Assembly (NCBI GenBank): GCA_934662525.1
Contig: CAKUKJ010000124.1
Coordinates: 1 to 6,875 of the forward strand
Length of the DNA stretch: 6,875 nucleotides
Source of the DNA: an uncultured Coriobacteriales bacterium
GTDB lineage: Bacteria; Actinomycetota; Coriobacteriia; Coriobacteriales; UMGS124
Reading direction: 5' to 3'
Both the position numbers and the translations under genes were made by a program. The notes beneath the pieces are model-generated. The model was not told the DNA's origin. It made no database searches and worked only from the letters and a program-made list of their open reading frames with translations. This document shows positions 1-5,629 of the stretch, piece by piece (position 1 is the first letter of the stretch; every line of letters begins with the position of its first letter).

Positions 1-21
1 AGGCTCCGGGGGCGGCGCGCG

Positions 22-1152
22 GTGATCTCGTCTGTCTTCGCGTTTCTCCGCCGCCATGCGATGCCCGCAGTCGCCGTGGCGGCGGCCCTTGCGACGTGCG
101 CCGTTGTACCGCCCGATGCCGAATACGCGGGCTACATCGACTGGGGCACGCTGGCCAAGTTGGCGGCGATGCTGCTGGCGGTGGGAGGGCTCAACGCCTC
201 GGGGGCGATACAGGCGCTTGCCGTGCGGGTGGTGCGGGCGTGCGGGAGCGTGCGGGCGCTTGTTTTCGTGCTTGTGGGTATGACGGCCCTGGCCTCGATG
301 TTCGTGACAAACGACATGGCCTTGCTCGCGCTGCTGCCCCTGGCGGCCGCTTGCTTTGCGGCATGCGGCAGGCTGCGGCTTGTGGCGCCGGTGTTTGTGC
401 TGCAGGGGTTGGCGGCCAACCTGTGCGGCATGCTGCTGCCGTTTGGCAACCCGCAGAACATCTACCTGGCCGGTGCGTTTGGCATCGGGTTTGGGCAGTT
501 CGTCCAAACGATGCTGCCGCCGTTCACCCTTTCGTGCCTGGTGATATTCGCCGCATGCTGGGGTGTCGGCAGGGGCCAGGCGCATGTGGAGGTGCCTGCG
601 TGCTCGATATGCCGGCGTCAGCTGGCCACGGGCGTCTGCTCCCTTGCCTGCTGCATTGCGGCCGTCGTCGGCGTTCTGCCTGTCGGGGCGTGCCTCGCGT
701 CCGTCGTCGTGCTTGCGCTTGTGGGCGACGCGCGCCTGCCCCTGTGCATCGACTGGGGGCTCATCGTCACGTTTGCGGCGTTCTTCGTGTTCTCAGGCAA
801 CCTCGCCCGCGTGCCTGCCGTGCAGTCGGCGTTCGCGTCTTGGTTGCATGGGGGCGCGTTTGTGCCGGCCGCGCTGCTCTCGCAGCTCATCAGCAACGTC
901 CCGGCCGCCATTGTGCTCTCAGGGTTCACGGGCGATTGGGCGAGCCTGCTTGCGGGGGTCAACGTGGGCGGCGCGGGCACGCCCATCGCCTCGCTTGCCA
1001 CGCTCATCGTCGTCGCCCAGTACGGCGTGGTGGCACGCGGGTTTCGGTGTGCCGAGGTCGCGTCCTCGGGCAGGTTCATGGCGCTGCTGGAGGGCGGCAA
1101 CGTCGCGATGCTGGCCGCCTTGCTCGCAGTGGGGGCCGTGTTGGGCTGGTAG
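22..1152 (+). CDS. SLC13/ArsB/NhaD-superfamily ion or anion permease
   Basis: A 376-aa, almost wholly hydrophobic protein, so an integral cytoplasmic-membrane transporter. It has the two pseudo-repeated signatures of the ion transporter superfamily: TNDMALLALLPL (residues 96-107) followed by a Gly/Asn-Pro loop GNPQN (142-146) in the first half, and SQLISNVPAAIVLSGF (287-302) followed by NVGGAGTPIASLATLI (314-329) in the second. In SLC13, NhaD and ArsB proteins such paired hairpin loops form the ion and substrate site. About 10-11 membrane segments can be placed by eye, with a polar loop at about 181-201. It is somewhat shorter than typical SLC13 members (about 400-480 aa). The substrate cannot be read from the sequence: a carboxylate or other anion, a Na+/H+ exchange role and arsenite all remain possible. 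The GTG start has only a weak ribosome site and the frame is open to the left edge, so the true start may lie upstream. Its stop is 12 bp from that of the convergent regulator. Confidence 0.8.
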   Translation: MISSVFAFLRRHAMPAVAVAAALATCAVVPPDAEYAGYIDWGTLAKLAAMLLAVGGLNASGAIQALAVRVVRACGSVRALVFVLVGMTALASMFVTNDMALLALLPLAAACFAACGRLRLVAPVFVLQGLAANLCGMLLPFGNPQNIYLAGAFGIGFGQFVQTMLPPFTLSCLVIFAACWGVGRGQAHVEVPACSICRRQLATGVCSLACCIAAVVGVLPVGACLASVVVLALVGDARLPLCIDWGLIVTFAAFFVFSGNLARVPAVQSAFASWLHGGAFVPAALLSQLISNVPAAIVLSGFTGDWASLLAGVNVGGAGTPIASLATLIVVAQYGVVARGFRCAEVASSGRFMALLEGGNVAMLAALLAVGAVLGW

Positions 1153-1169
1153 CGGGCGAAAGCGCTACC
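1148..1169. terminator. Hairpin shared by two convergent stop codons (possible bidirectional terminator)
   Basis: GGTAGCG (1148-1154) and CGCTACC (1163-1169) form a perfect 7-bp stem with an 8-nt loop. The TAG stop of the permease (1150-1152) lies in the left arm and the TAG stop of the minus-strand regulator (1165-1167) in the right arm. No T tract follows on either strand, so it is not a canonical intrinsic terminator. It may act only as an RNA 3'-end structure, or be a coincidence of mirrored stop codons. Confidence 0.35.
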
Positions 1170-2580
1170 CCTGCCCTTTGGCCGCCCGGTCTTCCACGAG
1201 CTCGAGCATCTCGTCTTTGCTGTGCACGCCGAGCTTTTGGTAGATGTGGGCGACGTGGGCCTTGGCGGTGCCGGCCGTGATGCCGACGCTTTCGGCGATG
1301 AAGGCGCTCGTGTGGCCCTGGGCGAGCATGGCGAAGACCTCGTGCTCGCGGGCCGACAGGCCAAACTCCGAGGCGATCCCGGCGAGCAGGTCGCGTTCGC
1401 GCTCGGCGCTGGCGCGGGCGATGCGCCCCTGGAAGGTGTTCTCCTGGTGCACGCTCACAAGCTGCGCCAGCGAGAAGCTCGCCGTGATGGCAAGGCCGCA
1501 GAACGCCATAGGCAGCAAGGTCTCCACGAGGCCTACGGGCAGCGTCGAGACGCCGAACCCCATCTCGATGAGCCTGCAGGCGAGCGTGCCGGAGAGAATC
1601 GTCACGGCGATGGCCATCTTGTCGATGAACGAGATGTCGAGCTCGGACAGGCCGAACTGCACCTTGAGGTCCGACAGTTGCACCGAGGAGAGCGTTTGCC
1701 ATGAGAGCCAGATGGCGCTGAAAAGCGACGGAAACATGCACGCCATGTTGCCGGCCCGCAGAAAAGGCAGGCACAGCGTCCAACATGCCACGAGGATGAG
1801 GGCGGGCAGCATGGTGCAGGGAGGCTCGTCGGAGCGCAGCGCCGTGACGGCCGAGGCCGCCAGCACCACGAGCGTGAAGGCGAGGAGCGCCGGGTCGTGC
1901 CAGGGTTCGGCCAGCGCTGCGGCGGCAGTGGGGAAGAAGCCCAGCGAGAAGCCGAACGCCACACGCTGCGCCGTGAGCCAGGCAATCGTCTTGCGCGGGC
2001 GGGGCAGGGCCTGCCGCGCGTGGTTGTGCAGCGTCACACGGCCGCTCAGCATGATGAGGGAGGCGGCCGCGGAGCACAGGCACGTCATCCAGGTGCAGGA
2101 GAGCGCGCCGGAGGCCGCCTGTCCCATAAGTATGAGGGCCGAGGCGGCGAGCACGGCCACCACCACGTTGCGTGCGGCAAGGTGCCGCTCAAGCGAGGCG
2201 AAGGCCAGGCCCCACAGAATCATCGATGCGCCGAGCGTGAAAAGGTCCAGGCCCGCCAGTGCCACGGCGGCGCCCCAGGGCAGCGCGAGGCCCATGAGCT
2301 TTTCTGCCACGTCGCATGCGACGACGGCCACGCTTGCCGCAACCATGATGCCGCAGATTGCCGCGCGGGGTTTGCGCACGCCCCAACGGCGGCATGCGAG
2401 AAACGCCACAACAACCCACAGCGTCATGTACACGTCTTCGAGAATAGGGGAGTTGGGGCCGATGACGCCGGCGTAGACGGGCTCGGTGTTCATGATGCGG
2501 AAGGCATACGAGGCCCAATAGAGTCCCGCTCCGGCTGCCAGCCACGGGTTGGTGTCTCTTGCCCAAATCTTCAAACTCAC
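1165..2580 (-). CDS. Membrane-anchored LuxR-family transcriptional regulator
   Basis: A 471-aa protein in two parts. Residues about 14-375 hold roughly 12 hydrophobic segments (for example about 14-32, 51-63, 74-90, 137-158, 199-220, 230-248, 256-275, 322-340, 352-375). A linker (about 376-405) leads to a C-terminal LuxR/GerE winged helix-turn-helix (about 407-465) with LSAREHEVFAMLAQG, then IAESVGITAGTAKAHVAHIY, and ending KLGVHSKDEMLELVE. There is no phosphoreceiver or autoinducer domain, so the membrane part is presumably the sensor. In Eggerthella lenta, proteins of this architecture activate neighbouring catechol dehydroxylase genes in response to the substrate. By analogy this one probably controls the divergent reductase at 2992 (inference). 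The GTG start at 2580 is the only possible start between the upstream in-frame stop and the first residues, and it has an AGGGGG ribosome site 5 nt upstream. The ligand is unknown. Confidence 0.88.
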   Translation of the reverse strand: MSLKIWARDTNPWLAAGAGLYWASYAFRIMNTEPVYAGVIGPNSPILEDVYMTLWVVVAFLACRRWGVRKPRAAICGIMVAASVAVVACDVAEKLMGLALPWGAAVALAGLDLFTLGASMILWGLAFASLERHLAARNVVVAVLAASALILMGQAASGALSCTWMTCLCSAAASLIMLSGRVTLHNHARQALPRPRKTIAWLTAQRVAFGFSLGFFPTAAAALAEPWHDPALLAFTLVVLAASAVTALRSDEPPCTMLPALILVACWTLCLPFLRAGNMACMFPSLFSAIWLSWQTLSSVQLSDLKVQFGLSELDISFIDKMAIAVTILSGTLACRLIEMGFGVSTLPVGLVETLLPMAFCGLAITASFSLAQLVSVHQENTFQGRIARASAERERDLLAGIASEFGLSAREHEVFAMLAQGHTSAFIAESVGITAGTAKAHVAHIYQKLGVHSKDEMLELVEDRAAKGQG

Positions 2581-2585
2581 GTGCG

Positions 2586-2591
2586 CCCCCT
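2586..2591 (-). promoter_or_regulatory. Ribosome binding site of the LuxR regulator
   Basis: Read on the minus strand this is AGGGGG, 5 nt before the GTG at 2580. It supports that GTG as the start; the same frame meets a TGA at 2608-2610 with no other start codon in between. Confidence 0.6.
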
Positions 2592-2651
2592 GCTCCGCGC
2601 CTGCGTTTCACTCGTGGCGTGTGCGCGTGCCGCCGCATTGGGCCTATGGGT

Positions 2652-2673
2652 CATGCATGGGGCTCTGAGCCCC
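2652..2673. promoter_or_regulatory. Perfect 15-bp dyad, candidate operator upstream of the regulator
   Basis: GGGGCTC-T-GAGCCCC (2659-2673) is a perfect inverted repeat with a one-base centre. It sits 79 bp before the regulator start and overlaps a CATGCATG palindrome (2652-2659). A one-base centre suits dimeric protein binding better than an RNA hairpin. That it is an operator is inference. Confidence 0.35.
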
Positions 2674-2717
2674 CGGCGACGCCGCGCAGCGCGCCGAAAA
2701 ACGGCAGCGCATGAAGT

Positions 2718-2802
2718 CATAAGTCTACAACCTGCGTAAACCATGTCTATAACCCATAAGTTTAAACCTGCGGGCGGGCAGATTCCAGCGGCGATAACCC
2801 AT
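2718..2802. repeat. Repeated AACC-centred words in the AT-rich control region
   Basis: Two near-copies run in the same direction: CATAAGTCTACAACCTGCG (2718-2736) and CATAAGTTTAAACCTGCG (2755-2772). Between them is TCTATAACC (2747-2754 core), and ATAACCCAT occurs exactly twice (2749-2757 and 2794-2802). AACC cores start at 2729, 2739, 2751, 2765 and 2796, so the first four are 10, 12 and 14 bp apart, near one helical turn. This layout suits several bound copies of a regulator such as the divergent LuxR protein (inference). Confidence 0.45.
2724..2753 (+). promoter_or_regulatory. Weak candidate promoter for the reductase
   Basis: TCTACA (2724-2729, 4 of 6 matches to TTGACA) and TATAAC (2748-2753, 5 of 6 matches to TATAAT) are separated by 18 bp. 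Both boxes overlap the repeated AACC-centred words, as expected if an activator or repressor works there. Use of this promoter would give a leader of roughly 230 nt before the reductase start, which is long. A promoter dependent on an activator with poor boxes could lie closer. Confidence 0.25.
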
Positions 2803-2976
2803 TTGCGAGATGCGCCCGCTTGGCCGGAAGGTCCAGTATTCGAGCCAACGACGCGCCGCAACGAGCGGATGCGGGCGGCACACCGCGCAGGCGGGGAAGC
2901 CTCAACGAGGGTGCCGCGCGCAGACGCAAGGGGAGTGCGATACGCGTCGCATCATCCGATGTGCACCACTAAAGTA

Positions 2977-2983
2977 GAAGGGA
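2977..2983 (+). promoter_or_regulatory. Ribosome binding site that fixes the reductase start
   Basis: GAAGGGA ends 8 nt before ATG 2992. The frame is open back to an ATG at 2743, but that start would add 83 residues without protein-like character in front of the twin-arginine signal peptide. The 2992 start leaves a normal Tat signal at the N-terminus. Confidence 0.75.
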
Positions 2984-2991
2984 ACATCGTT

Positions 2992-5040
2992 ATGGACCGC
3001 AAGATGACTGCTCTGGGTACCTCCATTTCCCGTCGTCAGGTCGTCGGCGGCATGCTCGCCGCCGCGCTGGCCGCCCCGATCGTGGCCTCCCGCTCCCGCG
3101 GCGTCGCCTTTGCTGACGCGGCTGCCTCCGACATCAAGGACGGCACCTACACTTCTTCCGCCCAGGCCATGAACGACCTGCTCGAGGTCTCCGTCACCAT
3201 CACCGACGGCAAGATCGCCGACGTTACCGTCTCGCCCAACTCCGAGACCCCCGGCATCGGCGGCCAGCTGCTCGACAAGAACGGCGAGGTCACGACGTCT
3301 CTGGGCAAGGCCCCTGTCGACCGTCTGCCCGAGGAGATCGTGGCCAACAACTCCCTGGCCGTCGATATGGTCACCGGCGCCACCATCACCTCTGCGGTGC
3401 TGATCTCCTGCGTCGAGGACTGCATCAAGCAGGCCGGCGGCGACCCTGCGAACTTCCAAGATGCGGTTGAGTACCCGGCCTACACCGACGGCGACGCCGA
3501 CATGATCGTCGTGGGCGGCGGCGGCGCCGGCCTGGTTGCCGCCATCGCTGCTGCCCAGCAGGGCAAGAAGGTCGCCATCATCGAGAAGAACGGCGAGTGC
3601 GGCGGCGACACCCTCGTCTGCGGTGCCATCTACAACTGCCCCGACGAGGAGATGCAGTCCAAGGTCGAGATGACCGACGCCGTCAAAACCACCATCGAGA
3701 AGGCGCTTGAGGCCACGAGCGACGACCCCGACACCCAGAAGGCGCTCGAGGAGATGCAGGCCCCCGTCAAGGAGCAGTGGGAGGAGTACAAGAGCTCCGG
3801 CCGCACCGACCTGTTCGACTCCAAGGAGTGGTATGCCCTCCAGACCTGGATCAACGGCGACATGGTGGCCGACCCCGAGCTCGTCAAGGTGCTCACCTAC
3901 GACGCATACGACGGCCTGAAGTGGCTCGAGGATCTCGGCATGGAGTTCTACGATGAGATCGGCCAGGGCGCCGGCTCGCTGTGGCAGCGCACCCACACCT
4001 CCAAGATGGCCATGGGTACGGGCATGATTTCGACCTACGCCACCACCATTGCCGACATGGCCGACCAGATCACCGTGTACAACGAGGCCACCGCGACCGA
4101 CCTGGTCATCGAGGACGGCAAGGTCACGGGCGTCGTCGCCACCGACAACCACAACGGCTCCAGCTTCACCGTCTCTTGCACCGACGGCGTCGTCATCTCC
4201 ACCGGCGGCTTCGCGGCCAACTCCAAGATGGTTCAGGACAACAACGACACCGGCAAGTGGCCCGACCTGTCCGAGGTCGCCACGACCAACCGCTTCTCCT
4301 GCTCGCAGGGCGACGGCATCACCATGGCCTCCGCTGCCGGCTGCTCGCTGACCGATATGGATCAGATTCAGCTGCTCTACCTGGGCAACATCCAGAACGG
4401 CCAGCTCACGAAGTACCCGCCGCGCGACGTCAACGGCACCGACCAGATCATCTTCATCAACAAGAACGGCGAGCGCTTCGTGCAGGAGGACGGCCGCCGC
4501 GACGTCATCTGCCTGGGCGTTCTCGACCAGCCCGACAAGATCTTCTACATGCTCGAGAGCGGTGACGGTGCCGGCTATGTGGACATCCACGACCCCGAGT
4601 GGCGCTCCGCCGACGGCTTCACGTTCGACTACCTCAACGACAACGGCTACATCGTGTGGGACGACACGCTTGAGGGCCTTGCCGGCAAGCTTGAGATGGA
4701 CGCCGCAACGCTGCAGGCCACGGTGGACGCCTTCAACGAGGCCGTCGACTCCGGCTCCGACGAGTTTGGCCGCACGCTGTTCTCCTGCAAGCTCGAGAAC
4801 GGCCCCTGGGTCGCCACGCCTCGCCAGGCCTGCGTGCACCACACCATGGGCGGCCTGACCATCGACACCGCCGGCCATGTCATGGCTGAGGGCGGCACCG
4901 ACAAGATCGAGGGTCTCTACGCCGCAGGCGAGGTCACGGGCGGCATCCACGGCGGCAACCGCCTGGGTGGCAACGCCGTCGTCGACACGGTCGTCTTCGG
5001 CAAGCTGGCCGCCGACTCCCTGGTGGCCGACGCCGCCTAA
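2992..5040 (+). CDS. Tat-exported FMN-binding/FAD-dependent reductase (fumarate/urocanate reductase superfamily)
   Basis: 682 aa. The N-terminus is a twin-arginine signal: SRRQVV (13-18), hydrophobic stretch to about 32, cleavage probably after AFA (41) or ADA (43). An FMN-binding domain follows (about 50-150) with the flavinylation motif DMVTGAT (125-131), where the last Thr would carry covalent FMN attached by ApbE. The FAD domain starts at GGGGAG (175-180) with ribose-binding E198. By alignment to flavocytochrome c3, R503 (in GRRD) matches catalytic acid R402, H617 (VHHTMGG) matches H504 and R657 (HGGNRLGGNA) matches R544. However, the H365 position reads QLLYLG (460-465), and T377-E378-x-x-R381 reads R478-D479-V-N-G482, so fumarate is an unlikely substrate; urocanate reductase likewise has Tyr and Asp near these positions. 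It probably reduces an unsaturated carboxylate as a respiratory acceptor outside the membrane. No electron donor is encoded in the window. Strong C/G-ending codon bias suggests high expression. It is divergent from the LuxR regulator. Confidence 0.9.
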   Translation: MDRKMTALGTSISRRQVVGGMLAAALAAPIVASRSRGVAFADAAASDIKDGTYTSSAQAMNDLLEVSVTITDGKIADVTVSPNSETPGIGGQLLDKNGEVTTSLGKAPVDRLPEEIVANNSLAVDMVTGATITSAVLISCVEDCIKQAGGDPANFQDAVEYPAYTDGDADMIVVGGGGAGLVAAIAAAQQGKKVAIIEKNGECGGDTLVCGAIYNCPDEEMQSKVEMTDAVKTTIEKALEATSDDPDTQKALEEMQAPVKEQWEEYKSSGRTDLFDSKEWYALQTWINGDMVADPELVKVLTYDAYDGLKWLEDLGMEFYDEIGQGAGSLWQRTHTSKMAMGTGMISTYATTIADMADQITVYNEATATDLVIEDGKVTGVVATDNHNGSSFTVSCTDGVVISTGGFAANSKMVQDNNDTGKWPDLSEVATTNRFSCSQGDGITMASAAGCSLTDMDQIQLLYLGNIQNGQLTKYPPRDVNGTDQIIFINKNGERFVQEDGRRDVICLGVLDQPDKIFYMLESGDGAGYVDIHDPEWRSADGFTFDYLNDNGYIVWDDTLEGLAGKLEMDAATLQATVDAFNEAVDSGSDEFGRTLFSCKLENGPWVATPRQACVHHTMGGLTIDTAGHVMAEGGTDKIEGLYAAGEVTGGIHGGNRLGGNAVVDTVVFGKLAADSLVADAA

Positions 5041-5066
5041 GGGCGCGCTCAACCCTGTGTGAGCCG

Positions 5067-5114
5067 CGCGCTGCGGCATAAGATGACTGCTGGGCGCAGG
5101 AGGCCCGCAGCGCG
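5067..5114 (+). repeat. 10-bp inverted repeat downstream of the reductase
   Basis: CGCGCTGCGG (5067-5076) and CCGCAGCGCG (5105-5114) are perfect complements separated by 28 nt, between the stop codon and the intrinsic terminator. No T tract follows. A shorter, competing stem uses GCGCGCTC (5043-5050) with GAGC-C-GCGC (5061-5069). It may protect the 3' end of the reductase message. Confidence 0.4.
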
Positions 5115-5123
5115 ATGAGCCCG

Positions 5124-5158
5124 AAGGCCCGCTTCCCGCAAGGGGGGCGGGCCTTTTT
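5124..5158 (+). terminator. Strong intrinsic terminator of the reductase gene
   Basis: AAGGCCCGC (5124-5132) pairs with GCGGGCCTT (5147-5155), and inside it TTCCC (5133-5137) pairs with GGGGG (5142-5146). The result is a stem of about 14 bp closed by the GNRA-type loop GCAA (5138-5141) and followed by TTTTT (5154-5158). It lies 83 bp after the reductase stop and should separate that message from the SDR gene. Confidence 0.92.
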
Positions 5159-5237
5159 CGTGCGGGCGGCCCGACGATGGGGCGCGCTGAAGGGGATGTG
5201 GGCATGGGCGGAAATCGCCGTAAGTTGGATGAAAAGC

Positions 5238-5343
5238 CCGTTTTGCGTGCAGATTTTTGGCTGCCGTTTCATGATGCACAACAAACCACGAGGTAGAAGG
5301 GTGCCGGATTTTCCATCACCGCTCGTTTCTGCAGGCAAAACGG
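5238..5343. ncRNA. Candidate structured RNA or leader element: 15-bp inverted repeat around a 76-nt loop
   Basis: CCGTTTTGCGTGCAG (5238-5252) and CTGCAGGCAAAACGG (5329-5343) are complementary at 14 of 15 positions; the mismatch is G5247 opposite G5334. The 76-nt interior could fold further, for example GGTG with CACC around 5301-5320. No Rfam family was recognised. It could be part of the SDR leader, a small RNA, or the end repeats of a small mobile relic; I see no target-site duplication to favour the last. Confidence 0.3.
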
Positions 5344-5551
5344 CAATCTCATCCATAGTTGGCCGGGGATGCCCTTCACTGGACGGCGGAATGGATGCGG
5401 GCGGCGGCGGATGGGGCGGCCCTGCTTGCTCTTTTTGTGCAGCGACCCTGTCCAGCTTGAGATGGTGCGCGTTGGCCGATGAGTGGGTGCGCAAGGAGGC
5501 GCTGCGAGGCACAATCCAGGCGTGGCCATCGCCGCCCGAGCCTCTTCGGAA

Positions 5552-5574
5552 CCGAGGCCGCCGAGGCCGCCGAA
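5552..5574. repeat. Short tandem repeat
   Basis: CCGAGGCCG occurs twice in tandem (5552-5560, 5561-5569), followed by a partial third copy CCGAA, about 55 bp before the SDR start. It may be slippage-prone. No function is evident. Confidence 0.4.
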
Positions 5575-5616
5575 ACGTTCTCTCATCCCCCGATGCAGCG
5601 TGCCCAGGCACGCGGT

Positions 5617-5622
5617 AAGGAG
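5617..5622 (+). promoter_or_regulatory. Ribosome binding site that fixes the SDR start
   Basis: AAGGAG ends 7 nt before ATG 5630, a near-ideal site. The frame is open back to an ATG at 5483, but the extra 49 residues are Arg/Pro-rich, precede the first beta strand of the Rossmann fold and have no comparable ribosome site. Confidence 0.85.
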
Positions 5623-5629
5623 TGCTCCC

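Larger units (their letters stand above)
2581..2991. other. Divergent intergenic region between regulator and reductase
   Basis: 411 bp separating the divergent starts of the regulator and the reductase, with no believable gene. The half next to the regulator is GC-rich with a perfect dyad at 2659-2673 and a small GCCG-A5-CGGC hairpin at 2693-2705. The middle (about 2711-2810) is clearly more AT-rich and carries repeated AACC-centred words. The half next to the reductase (about 2811-2975) is again GC-rich and would be a long untranslated leader if transcription starts in the AT-rich patch. A 7-bp inverted repeat (2770-2776 with 2813-2819) and TGCGA/TCGCA (2936-2940 with 2947-2951) are weaker features of that leader. 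Confidence 0.7.
5159..5629. other. Intergenic region before the SDR gene
   Basis: About 470 bp in which I see no credible gene. Open frames exist on both strands but lack ribosome sites and read as Arg/Pro/Gly-rich or Cys/Trp-rich sequence. The region holds a small GGCG/CGCC hairpin (5207-5219), a long-range inverted repeat (5238-5343), GGTGCGC twice (5463-5469 and 5487-5493) and a 9-bp tandem repeat (5552-5569). No convincing sigma70 boxes for the SDR gene were found. Confidence 0.6.

Noticed and set aside
1244..2476. 410-codon plus-strand frame opposite the LuxR gene
   Set aside because: Ser/Arg/Ala-rich shadow. The minus strand has clear membrane segments and an HTH domain.
2743..2991. 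N-terminal extension of the reductase from ATG 2743
   Set aside because: It would bury the Tat signal, reads as low-complexity Arg/Ala/Pro sequence and overlaps the control region. ATG 2992 has a good ribosome site.
2902..5205. 767-codon open frame on the minus strand opposite the reductase
   Set aside because: An antisense shadow caused by strong GC3 bias. It reads as Gly/Val/Asp/His-rich repeats without domains.
5386..5428. G-rich tract as a possible G-quadruplex
   Set aside because: It has only two runs of three or more G; the rest are GG pairs typical of GCG/GGC-rich DNA.
5483..5629. N-terminal extension of the SDR from ATG 5483
   Set aside because: The 49 extra residues are Arg/Pro-rich and precede the Rossmann fold. 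ATG 5630 has AAGGAG at 7-nt spacing.
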